From positions 1,476,001-1,540,000 of the forward strand of contig JACDTU010000005.1 in the NCBI GenBank assembly GCA_022376465.1: a stretch of 64,000 nt of DNA, given 5' to 3'. Positions 36,753 through 47,095 of this stretch are shown here, in pieces. Below the pieces are notes generated by a model. That model saw nothing but the letters and a program-made list of their open reading frames with translations. It had not been told where the DNA came from and did not search any database. The position numbers and the translations under genes were made by a program. Origin of the DNA: Cubamyces lactineus. Its lineage: Eukaryota; Basidiomycota; Agaricomycetes; Polyporales; Polyporaceae. Each line of letters opens with the position of its first letter. Within the stretch, counting starts at the first letter, position 1.

Positions 36753-38712
36753 TTATTGTTTGCGAGCAATATCCAATGCTGAAGCACCGGGAAGTGTCAG
36801 GCGGAATACCATGAATTGGTTATCAACGTCCAATCCGGCGTCGAACGGTTTCCCTAACGCAATACCTTGAGTGCTGATGAAATCATTGTCGGCCTAGGTA
36901 CAAGCCACGCGGCGTATCAGCTCATCTTCTAGCGGAAGACGTCTTCAGAATGGCTTACCGCAGTGAACAGGAAGAAGTCGTCCGGGAAGTCGGGGTCCAT
37001 ACAAGGAGCAAGAGCGAGGGACTCCCACTTCGCATCGATGAGAGTCTGGTCGACAGGCTTGCCTGATTCACAGCGTTCAGACACTAGCGCAAACCCCGAA
37101 TGCCATGAACTCTTACCGTTATGCACGCCAAACCTCCCGAGTTGCGTATCGTCGATGAAGTCGACGAACGAGACGTAAGTGCCAGGGGTGATGCTATCGT
37201 CCAACTCCCCATCCGTTGCGATTGGGTTAGCAGGATCGTCGTAGCGTGTGCCGTGGATGTCTGTTGCGTTGCTGATATCGAGCAAGTCGGCTTGCCTGCA
37301 GAAGGTGTCAGCGCGAATGATGAATGCATAGTCCAGACCTCAAGATTCACTTGTAAGAAGCCTTCGCATCGTCTCCTCCATGGCCGTCGCCATCGCGGGC
37401 CAACACAAGGAAGACGCCTTCGCTCACGAAGTGTAGCTCACTCGCAGCTCGGGTCTTGCCCTTTTTGCTCAACGGAAGCGGGACGACGTATTCTCCGATC
37501 AGGGTCGGACGCACTACCAACGCGTCCGAGATGTCGTAGGCAAGGAGACGCGTGTACCGGGAGGTGGTCTTGTCGGAGCCGCCATCTTGGACGGTGGCAG
37601 ATTGCAACAGAGCATACAACGTCTTTCCGGACGAATCCAGAGTGAGGCCTTCGAATCCTGATCGAACAAGATAAGAGACAGGTTGACCCCTACATATATA
37701 GCTACAAACCTTGGTTGCCAGCCCGGCCTGTCGTCGGGTCCGTGGCCGAGGTGAAGTTGAGCTTGCTATCGATGTAGGGAAGGATCGCTTGTGGCGGCTG
37801 TACCGTTTCGATGAGCTGGCCTTGAGGCGACATCAAGTAGATGTACGGCCCGTATTCGTCGCTAACCCAGAACCTGCACAGAATGGTCAGACAACCTAAG
37901 GCGACAAACTTTGTGTACCTACGTTCCATCCGCGTTGAGCACGAGGCCTTCAGCATCAACAGCGAGGTCACCGTTGGATGGTGCGATAGGTAGCGCTGGA
38001 TCCTCGATCGTGAGGAAGCGCTCGAGGGCTTCGGCCGGACGAACGCCTAGAGCATCCAGGCCAGTCGTCTTGCGGGATTCACGTTCAGTATAGAGCAGCG
38101 TGTCCCTATACGTGAGTTGCAAGGTTTGCAGAGCATCGTCGAAGGAGAGATTGTCCGGGTCATAGTAAGGCGAAAGCACGAAGTCGATTTCGTGCTGTCG
38201 GGCCTGATAGTCGATGGTTCCATCACTGGAGTTAACGAGATGTCAATGGTAGGCTTGCAGACAGCGGAAGGATATATTCACATGTTGAATCCCCTATCGG
38301 GCTGCGCGACGATCGTCCCTTGGAAAGTACCGTCGGAGTTTTGGACGAATGTGCCTCTTTTGAGTGCAATGGCACTGCCGATTCCGCCGATTGTATCGCC
38401 TGGTATGTCATGAGAATAAATGGCGCAGCGCATTAGTAGAGAAACTGACCCGTCGACTCTGTAAAGTTCGATGGTATCAAACCAAACCCGACAAGACCCT
38501 GGATCGACAGGATCAGCGTCTACGGCAAAGCGTGCGTGGCTCGAAGTAGCACAAACCTTGTTGACGTACTGTTTGCCTCCTAGGCTCACAGTAACGGCAA
38601 AGGAGGGGTCAGGCTCTCCGCGAGGAGACCTCTGACTAAACGGCCGTCCATAAGAGACCGCTGCTTGAGAAAGCAGGGCGACGAAGGCCAGGACGCGAGT
38701 AAAGCCCTTCAT
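36753..38712 (-). CDS. Secreted phytase-like esterase (Phytase-like domain)
   Basis: A secreted beta-propeller-type protein of the esterase-like activity of phytase family (Phytase-like domain). MKGFTRVLAFVALLSQAAVS is a clear signal peptide; an upstream in-frame Met at 38,730 would add MLLIGS and is less favoured. The domain shows SNGDLAVDAEGLVLNADGT, FWVSDEYGPYIYLMSPQG (the WxSDEYGP hallmark), GNQGFEGLTLDSSGKTLYA-LLQ, LIGEYVVPLP, ELHFVSEGVFLVLARDGDGH and AKWESLALAPCMDPDFPDD. It ends with a Gly-rich exon (FMVFRLTLPGASALDIARKQ) and a TAA at 36,753. About eight exons. The true substrate is not known for most fungal members; phosphate release from phytate is possible but unproven. The gene sits just downstream of the tRNA-Tyr and transcribes toward it. 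Confidence 0.85.
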
Positions 38713-39213
38713 GCTGCCGATGAGGAGCATCGGCCCATGTCTCCAGAGTCTGGCTTATATAGAGAGGCTTGTGACTCCCGTTGACAGCGAAGACTGAGGA
38801 GCTATTTCCCGAGACTTTGATGGTACCATGCGAACGTTGCGCACGTTCGTGAGGATCGGCACGAGCACACGGATAACAATCCAGGGCATTCGCGTTGTAT
38901 CGGCTCCGGCGTGGCACATATGCACAACTGCAACAGAGGTGCGTGATGTGGGGTGAGTTCTATGGATTCATGCATATGGGTTATTTCGTGGATCGTTCCC
39001 GCATCGAGATGGCAAACGTTACCGCCCGAAGCGCCGGAACTGAGGCCGTCCTAGCTATTTCAACCAAGATTCAAGCTGTCTCGAGCCAGCTTCATACTAT
39101 GTGACGTGCGCTGTTAGAGCGGATACACTTAGAACTCTGTTACCAACTTACCGGTCTTCGTACATTCCGAGTCGGAGACTTGATTACCTAGGAGGGCCCG
39201 TACTAGTACGCGG
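38713..39213. other. Upstream region of phytase-like gene
   Basis: Non-coding by my reading. It should contain the promoter of the secreted esterase; no specific site assigned. Confidence 0.4.
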
Positions 39214-39480
39214 TCATTCTTCATGTCCAGCACCGTAGTAAGCGCCGAGGAAGGAGGTTGTAACATAAGCGCCTGTGAATCCAGTGGCGCTCAAGCTAAC
39301 AGTGCTGCCACTGCAGAGTAAGTAACGTACTAACTTGGGACGCAACTGGCTTACCACCACGAAACGTTCGCTCTTACTATGGCCACTCCCGTCACATTGA
39401 TGGCTGTTTCGAATAGCCATTCTTCCGAGTCCCATTGCTGGGTGTCGGTCACGGTGGCCACGCAGCTGGTACGGCAACGA
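39214..39480 (-). CDS. Possible C-terminal exons of a small protein
   Basis: Two exons join in frame over a well-formed 45-bp intron (gtaagc to tgcag). The first encodes TVTDTQQWDSEEWLFETAI and NVTGVAIVRANVSW; the second encodes GSTVSLSATGFTGAYVTTSF and GAYYGAGHEE, then stop (TGA at 39,214-39,216). The style (short, Ser/Thr/Gly-rich, one N-glycosylation-like NVT and one NVS) suggests a secreted protein. I could not find a convincing start or signal peptide upstream (39,480-39,900), so it may be a relic. No family recognised. Confidence 0.35.
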   Translation of the reverse strand, partial: SLPYQLRGHRDRHPAMGLGRMAIRNSHQCDGSGHSKSERFVVVSQLRPKLVRYLLCSGSTVSLSATGFTGAYVTTSFLGAYYGAGHEE

Positions 39481-39918
39481 CTTCAGTAGTGCTTAAATGC
39501 GACATATTCAGGTACTTCATCGTGCATCCTTCGACTCTCACTGTGAGTGGAGATAGGAAAGACAGACCCCTTGCGATCAGCATTGTCAAAAATCCGCGGG
39601 TTCTCGCCTCTATCACGCTAGATATAGCATGCGCAAGAGAGCATCATGTATCACGTTTGGTGAGCGTGCAATTGTCGTCACCAAAATCTCACGCAGGTGG
39701 CACTGATCACATGTGCACAGTACGAAACATATCATAACGGGTATTGCTGCTATTTCATGAGAAACACCTGTGCGCAGCTCCTCTCATCCAAAGCTCGCTT
39801 CTGTGATTGCGTCTTGCCTAGCTGCATCCCAGCTACGCAGAATCACGCAGGCTAGATACAGAGCTGCCCTGTTCCAAGCTAGGCTCGAATACCGCCTGCT
39901 AGTATAATCATAGTCGCC
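39481..39918. other. Intergenic, promoter side of methyltransferase
   Basis: No exon chain supported. It should contain the methyltransferase promoter and possibly the missing 5' part of the small minus-strand frame. Confidence 0.4.
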
Positions 39919-41091
39919 ATGGTACTCAGAGAGAGCGAAATACGCCCGGAGTTGGCTGTGCCTCTCGACCCTGCGTTGTTACGCCTATCGGAAGAAGAGA
40001 GCGAATTCCTCCATGCCGTGATCAAGCCCAAAGACGATGAAGCACTCAAGTCGCGGATACTCGATATACAGAAGCGGTAGGCCCTTTTACGCGTGATCGT
40101 CTTTCGCCCGTTATGAAAGCTCACACGACAATACTGCAGTGCTTAGTATGGACTTCCTCCACTGGGCACATCCGTGCGCACTCAGGCTGACACCCATTGA
40201 CTTTAGCGAGAAGTATCCGTACCCATGCATCCGCGGGTTCCATTTCGTGAACCTCATGATGAGCCTGAACGCGGCTTACCCCCGCGTCCTCGACGCTGGC
40301 AAGAATGGGGATACCCTCTTCCTAGACCTCGGCTGTTGCAGTGCGTAGTCACCGTCAAGGATCAATCTTGATGTTTATACACATATTAACTTTATCCATG
40401 TATCTTCTATCTTTCAGTGGGAACAGACCTCCGGAAGCTCGTTCACGACGGCTACCCCGCCTCGCGAGTGCTCGGGTGCGACCTCCGCCCGGAGTTCATC
40501 CAGCTCGGGTACGAGCTCTTCGACGACGCGGACGCATGCCCCATCCATTTCTTCACCTCCAACGTCTTCGAGCTCCCTACGTCTGTAGCTGCAGCAGACA
40601 TCCCTGCCCCCGAGACGCTGCGTCCAACGGACGTATCCGCCGTGACGGATATCTCGCAACTGCGTGGGGCGTTGACGCACATCTACACTGGTGCCTTGTT
40701 CCACCTGTTCGACAAGGAGACGCAGCGAGAGCTAGCCCTCAGGTTGGTAACATTGCTGAACAGGACGCCGGGAGCCATCGTATTCGGTCGCCATCAGGGA
40801 CTCCACGAGGAAGGGTATATCCACGATCATCTAGGCCGGTACGTATAGTTTTCCGCTATGTCATGCACACCTTTGAGGAAATCTTGACGAATTAAGCAAT
40901 GCAGCGACCGATACTGCCATTCCGAGAAGTCCTGGCCGCAATTGTGGAAGGACGTCTTCACGGAGATTGAGGGCGAAGGATTCGCGGAAAGGGTAGTCGT
41001 ACAAGCCGAACTTAGGGAACAGTTCGGGCCGGAGGTGTTCGGGACGAAGGTGTCGACGTACATGCTATACTGGAGTGTCGAGATCGTCTAG
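39919..41091 (+). CDS. Class I SAM-dependent methyltransferase
   Basis: A Rossmann-fold methyltransferase of a type common in basidiomycetes. Four exons: 39919-40076, 40207-40340, 40418-40838 and 40905-41091, summing to 299 residues. Motif I spans an intron and reads TLFLDLGCCMGTDLRKL (SAM-binding GxGxG-like loop as GCCMGTD). It is followed by the acidic residue of motif II in SRVLGCDLRPEFIQLGYELF, then THIYTGALFHLFDKETQREL and PGAIVFGRHQG. N-terminal features are AYEKYPYPCIRGFHFVN-like EKYPYPCIRGFHFVNLMM. The C-terminus (STYMLYWSVEIV) is the final strand of the fold. Homologous fungal enzymes act in secondary metabolism (terpenoid/polyketide O-methylation), but the substrate cannot be read here. 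It converges with an alcohol dehydrogenase 200 bp away. Confidence 0.88.
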
Positions 41092-41293
41092 CTGCCCAAG
41101 GCAGAAAGCAAGTCGTATATTATTACCCAACAGACTTATTACTCAACAGACAACCGTGTACATGCTATTTCGTTTCCCTGACCAAGCGACGCGCCAAGAA
41201 ACCTACGCGCCGAACAAATCCATAAGTCCAACACAGAGCGCTATGTACTCAAAGCATTAGAGATAAACGGTCAAGCTTGCTGAGCAAAAAACC

Positions 41294-42694
41294 TCAGGGG
41301 ATGATGACCGCACGGAAGCGCGCCGTCTCCCTCCGCTCGAACGCCTCCTGCGCCTTATGCAGCGGGAACCGCTCGACCATACACTTGATCTTCTTCGCCT
41401 GCGCGAACGTCAGGCACTCCTCCGCGTCCTTCGGCGAGCCGCACGGCCAGCCTCGAATCGAGAGCCGCTTCACCAGCAACGAAACTACGATCCAGCCGAA
41501 ACCAGTTTTCGTTAGCGCACCACTCCATGAGTATTCAGTGCACAACGACGACTCACGAGGCGAAATCCGCATCGGCTCCGGCTCAACAGCGAGCACGAGC
41601 AGCGTCCCGTCCACCGCAAGCGCGTCGAGGAGGCGCTCCGTCGCCGCCGCGTTCGGCGCAGTCGACACGACGACCTTCACCCCGCCGAGCTTCTGCAGCT
41701 CCTGCGCCTGGTCCACCCGCGAGCCGTCGACGAACGCGTCCGCGCCGAGCTGCCGCGCGAGCGCCTCCTTGCTGCCGTCGAAAGAGAGCGCGATCGTGCG
41801 GAAGCCCATCGCGGAGGAAAATTGCAGGGCGAGGTGGCCGAGGCCGCTAGGAGGGGGAAGGTGATGAGTTCAGGGATGATGTGCGGGGAGGAGAGTGAGG
41901 TGGATGCAGCGTACCCGATGCCTTGGACTGCGACGTAGTCGGGGGGAGACACGTTCATATTGCGCAGAGCGTCTTCATATTTGTCCTTCAGTACTGGGAG
42001 GAGGAGAAGGGTTGATTTGATGCTCACTAAAGGTAGTGATCCCCGCGCACAGCATGGGCGCGGCCTCCGCAGGGTCCATATCCCTGGGAACAGCAACGAC
42101 CGCCTCCGAGCGCAAAGTCACATACTCGGCGTACCCGCCATCTCGGAGGACGCCTGTAACACCCACCCCAACCGCTCATCGCTCAGCGACCGTTAAGAAG
42201 GTAGATATCGAGATCCGAACAATACCTGTGATGTCCTGATTTTCGCACGTCATGAAGTCGCCCGCACGGCAGCGCGCGCAGGTCGAGCAGTGGCCGCCAT
42301 GCCAGCCCGCACCGACGCGCTGGCCGACGCGCCAGAGACGCTCGCGGGACGAGACCGCGACGACGTCCCCGACGACCTCGTGCCCTGGAACGCGGGGCAG
42401 CGGCGCGGGCATGACTTGGGACGGGCAGATGTCGTCGCTACAGAAAAGACCCGCGAGTATCGTCAGCAAGTGCGCTCACGCTAGCGGTTAGAGTGGATAG
42501 GGAAATCGCCGATAAGGAATTTAGGGCGGAGGAGGTACGTACGTCCCACAGACTCCGCAAGCGAGCACTTTGACGACGATCTCGCCGTCCTGGGGGAACC
42601 GCCACGGTACGGTGATGCGCTGCAGCTTGCCGCCGGGCTCGAGGAAGGCGTAGGCCGTGTACGATAACGGGAATTTGACTTGGGCCGGGCACAT
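41294..42694 (-). CDS. Zinc-dependent alcohol dehydrogenase (MDR superfamily)
   Basis: A medium-chain dehydrogenase/reductase with both zinc sites. The start at 42,694 gives MCPAQVKFPLSYTAYAFLEP; a longer in-frame start at 42,793 is less likely. VKVLACGVCG holds the catalytic zinc Cys, and PRVPGHEVVGDVVAV the GHE motif. VGAGWHGGHCSTCARCRAGD and FMTCENQDIT provide the four structural-zinc cysteines. DGGYAEYVTLRSEAVVAVP and EAAPMLCAGITTF follow. A second half has GLGHLALQFSSAMGFRTIAL (NAD(P)-binding GxGxxA) and the C-terminal LSIRGWPCGSPKDAEECL. About five or six exons. It resembles fungal ADH and cinnamyl-alcohol-dehydrogenase-like enzymes acting on primary alcohols/aldehydes; the true substrate is unknown. 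It ends tail to tail with the methyltransferase, so shared function is possible but not shown. Confidence 0.9.
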
Positions 42695-44935
42695 TATCGC
42701 AGTAGTGTGTTGTATCGTGGAGGTGTCGAATAGGTTGGCTAAGAGGATGCTGAGTGCTCTAGAGGACCTCGCTAAGTCTATATATGCGTGCAACCCCGAG
42801 ACATACGGCAGTATGTCTTGAGTTCGAACATGTAAGACGAGCTTTGTGAGAGGCCGTACCGCTCGCCATCGCGGTCATCCGCACCAGCGGCGGTGACACA
42901 CACTTCGCATGTGGCGACCTGAACAGGTGCGCCATATCAAGGAGTCGTAACGGTGGCTCTCGTGGGCACCGCGCAAACTCTCTGGCTGACTGCAAGCGAG
43001 ACCGTCAGAGTCGATCATTCTGAGCCCACTACGAAACGGACTCGCACGGGCACATACCGTTACCGGGCGTCGAGCCCGCACCCCGAGTCCCTCCCTCAGG
43101 ACTCAGGAGTCGGCCGGTCGCTTCGTGCTTCGTACATTGCGGGCTCGGAGGCGACTGAACAAGTCGAGGGTGGCAGTGCATGGCCGATCCCGAGCCACTA
43201 CTACTAGCCAAGGTGCAGTCACCAGTGTATGTTGACGATGTGTTCAAGAGGTGTATGCGTGTGTTTTCCATTCCGATGGCGGTCGGCGACGAGCCCCCAG
43301 CATTTGTTCAGAGTGTGACCGATGACAGGCGACCAATCCATGCATGTTCAGGCCTGGCACGAACCGCCAAGCACGCAAACATCAGCGTATAGCTTCATAT
43401 CCAGCGAGCGTCCGCGGGGACGCAGTGGCACCATAAGTCACCACTACGAAGACGTACCATGGTCTACGTTCCCTGGGCGCCGCCCCCAGGCTGGGCCACA
43501 ACGCGACGCTCAGGCTACCTGGTCGCTCCTCGGGCTACACGGTCGCATCCCCGACTCCGAGGTGGACGTGCCAGCTGCCGCAGGATCCCATCCTTGGCGC
43601 GACTCACCGGCATCTACCACCTGCGACCCGAGACTTGCGACTCGACCCGGGCCCGAACAATAGGCCGCAGCGTTCGGGCTTGAGCTTGGGCAGTGTCGGG
43701 CCTCATGGTTGTATGATGAAGCGCTACGTTCGCAGCTGGGAGGCCTCTGGCCTCGGGGGTCCAGTATCAGTTGCGCCTCCGAGGGCACACCGCACCTTGC
43801 ACGCCAGCTGCATGCCCCCACCCCAAGCCCGAGGCATTCCCCCGTGCGCGACGGTAGGCCGAATACATACCAGTTTCCGGGGATGTCTCCACACGCCGAG
43901 CTGTGGCGACGCCAAGGAGGTTTTGAAGCCTGCTGAACACAAGCCCGAGGAGCAAAGGGACTAGTCAGGATCACACAGGTCGACGTACGTATGCAATTTA
44001 TACAACATAACACATACGACACTCACCTCGGTGTAACCTACTGACCGCGACGGACGGATCACACGCCCGTCTGGACTCTGCAAGGAATGGCGAGCGAGAT
44101 CCCCTCGCTCGCAAGGCAATCACCATGCTTGGTATACGCATATAGCGAAGCCACTATGCGTCCGAGTAGAAGCGACGCTGATGTGGACGTCGACATCGAC
44201 TTCGCTTCGAGTGCCTCAAGCGGCTGGCGGCTGGTTGAGCGTGAACGTTGCGGTGGATCCCACCACGACCCTCGCCCGACACGGCGAGAAGTAGAGCGAG
44301 CTTCCCCGTCAGTACTAGCCACCCGCAGCCGTCGGGGCCCAAGGCGACGTGAACTACGTAGATGGCTTGACGGGCGATGGAGGGCACCCATCGCACCCGG
44401 CTGCGTCGGACGCTCCTTGTGGCAGGTCGTGTCGACTCGTGCCGAACGACTACATCATCTCGCGCTTAGTGAGCACTGGCTATATGCAGGTGGTATATGT
44501 GGCGGGAGACTCCAACGGCGTAGCGCGATGCACCATTCCCAGCAAAACAACTTGAAATCATGATATAATGCGGCAGACTGTTCGTCAGCATCGCCGTTCT
44601 AATGCTATGAAGTACAACACGGACACACATATACAGGACAACCACACGCGCGCGCACGTACATATACGAAACCTGACACAAGCGAGCGGACCGGTGCACC
44701 TGTTTATAACGGTGCGCCAGGCCCCGCGCTTGAACACGTCTAGCTAGATCCACAGAAAATGCTCGTAACAGTGTACTGTACAATTAGAGAGGCAGTCGTG
44801 TATGCAAGCAAGAACAGAGGCAGACTGACGGACGGACGGACGGACGGACAGCAGACAGTGTTCGGATGATCAACAACGGAACATACACCAGGATACCGGG
44901 AGACCAGGAGAGACGAGAACTTGAACTTATGATAC
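42695..44935. other. Intergenic, 2.2 kb
   Basis: Frames on both strands (for example 43,510-44,022 and 44,087-44,563) overlap and lack motifs. A GACG microsatellite lies at the right end. No gene supported. Confidence 0.4.
44827..44850. repeat. (GACG)n microsatellite
   Basis: Five perfect GACG units plus one GACA, downstream of the HNH gene. Confidence 0.85.
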
Positions 44936-46346
44936 TCACGTCAGACCACTAGCAGCCCGGGACTCGGCAGAGCAAGAGAGCTGCTGCTGCTTCACCCGAT
45001 GGTCAGAGAGCCGGTGCTCGAGCTCCACCTCCAGCCGCTCCTTGCCCTGCTCGGTCCCCCACAGCGCGTCATCCGACAGGTCCAGCGCGCCCGACCGGAA
45101 GTCCCAGTGCCGCTCCCCGCTGCCCTTGACGTGCTTCAGGAGGCCTTGCAGGAAGTGGTCCCGCAGCAGCTGGTCCAGCGGGCGCGTTGTGGGGTCCACG
45201 ATATGGTCCAGCCGCAGGACGCGCCCGGCGATGGAGTCGTGGCCCGCGACGAACGCGGTGATGCGGTAGCCGTCCTGCCAAAACAGAGCGTGAAGTGAGA
45301 AACCACCGCTCTTCGGGGAGAGGAAGATACGCGAGAGTCATTCGTACGTACGTCAGGGTCGACGCCAAACTCGTACTCTCCCCACGCGCGGTGCAGGTCT
45401 TCTCGGAGGAGCAGCATATTGGGAAGCACGTTGCCCTGTGCCGCTGCGGAAGCCGAAGGACCGCTGCCGGCCGACCTGTCTGCTGCAGCATCCTCCTCGG
45501 TCGGAGAAGCGTGCGCCTGCGCCTTGCACTTCCACTACAGCGGCGAAGATGAGCTGCGAACCTCTCTCAAGCGCGTCAGGTGCTCGCGCATGGTCTTTCA
45601 TAGAGGGATGCCGCTTGACGCGGGTTCGGCACCGGCAGCCTAGTCGGCCTGTACGCGCTGTGGCTGCCAGGACGCGTGCTTACACACACATACACAGACG
45701 TGCGAGCGCGAAACCGTACCCTCAGGTTGCTGCATGCGCGAGACATCCGACCGGGAACGGTTGGAGGGGGGGGGGCATAACAGCGACGCGCACCTCCTTC
45801 GGGTGTGTCCACGAGTCCATGTGGGCTGCCTGGAGCCCGCACCAGCACAGCTCTTGGGCGGACATCGGGCACTGTTTGTCTTTGCCGCTGCGGAAGCGGT
45901 TGATGTTGTCGATCACCTTCGTGCGCGTCGACTGTGGGTGAAGCCGCCGAGCGTGTGCAGGGGTGAGCTTGATGTGTATAGGAGACCAGTCTAGCAGTTT
46001 GGGCTCAGCGCGGACAGTGAACAGATGCTGAAGAAGAGCGTGCCTGAGTCCAAGAGCGTGTAACATCCGGGTACGACGAGAGCGTCGGTAGGAAAGTACT
46101 GCTGGGCGTGAAAGCGATCGCCCGCGACGATGATCCAGGACTGCGTGGTGTCGAACAGCAGAGAGAGCCATCTGAAGAAAGCCTGCCAGGTAACGGTGCC
46201 ATACTGGTAGAAGCCTATGCACAAAGGCGCAGATGTTCATGGGGAAGACGCTCAGGACCGCGATTGGGCGCACACACACCTGCTAGCGCGAGGCCATGGT
46301 AGTCGCGAAGGACGACGTTGCGCTTGTTCGCGTCGCGCTCGGGCAT
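44936..46346 (-). CDS. HNH_2-type endonuclease-domain protein
   Basis: A member of a family expanded in Agaricomycetes with a stand-alone HNH_2 domain. Starting at 46,346 the protein reads MPERDANKRNVVLRDYHGLA, the family's N-terminal beta hairpin, then WQAFFRWLSLLFDTTQ. KVIDNINRFRSGKDKQCPMS and LCWCGLQAAHMDSW carry the Cys and the AAH catalytic-His block. NVLPNMLLLREDLHRAWGEY gives the N...N.LLLxxDLH block, and FGVDPD with DGYRITAFV the family C-terminal strand. A helical tail follows (LLRDHFLQGLLKHVKGSGE). The predicted nuclease activity is untested in the family, and the cellular role is unknown. The intron between the N-terminal module and HLFTVRAEPKLLDW (about 46,060-46,020) could not be resolved, and a GTGAGT at the stop codon means the 3' end could extend. 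Confidence 0.7.
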
Positions 46347-47095
46347 CCGGGAGACAGGCGGGGAGGGGGGGAGGATGGGGTGCATGAGCAGACGGACGAG
46401 TGTGGCCTTATGTAGTGCGCGGGCAGGGCTGTAGGTTCTGCGGGAGAGGGCGCAGATCGAGGGTCCGAGCGAATTTGAGGTCAGCAATGAGATCAGTGCC
46501 GTGCGCAAAAGCGTTCAGATCCTGCTGGCGACTAGTCCCGCATGCGCCGGCTTCTAAGCCGTATACTAAGTTGTCCCGTCCGAAGAGAAAGCCAGGAACC
46601 TTGGGCGTGAGGCTGTATAGACTACACCCGAGCTCGAGCCTCCAGAAGACGTGCGCCGGTCCCGTGGGCGGTTCAGAGGCTTCAGCCCGGCCTTGCAGGG
46701 AACGAAGGCGGACTTAGACGAGCTCTAGAGTAGACGATCGAATTTGCAGCTGCCGGCAGAAGAGGGGGTATCTACTAGCAATCGCATGCGTTGCAGCTGC
46801 GGGCCTGGAGAACTTCAGAGAGGAGGTGAGGCATGCCGCAGTGCGTAGGAAAAGGTGGACGCGGAGGCGAGAATTCACCTAGAGGCGGGCGCCTGTGCCC
46901 ATAGCGGACGCGCCGAGGACCCGCTCCGAGAATCCCGGCATGTGCGCGCCGCGAGCCACGTTCTCTCGTTCTACCACACACTCTCACTGCGCGTCTCTGT
47001 CCTCTGGCTCACTGGCAGTCGACGTCCCCGTACTACTCCCTCCTCGTACCCCTCGCCATTGATCAGGGTTGCTGCACAAGGGGACGATCCTAGAC
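46347..47095. other. Divergent promoter region, HNH gene and GGA-like gene
   Basis: The two genes diverge from this 750-bp stretch, so it should hold both promoters. Upstream in-frame Met codons exist for the HNH frame (46,508), but the extension has no family similarity. Confidence 0.45.

Noticed and set aside
43510..44563. Open frames on both strands between the ADH and HNH genes
   Set aside because: No family motif, no consistent exon chain, and both strands are equally open.
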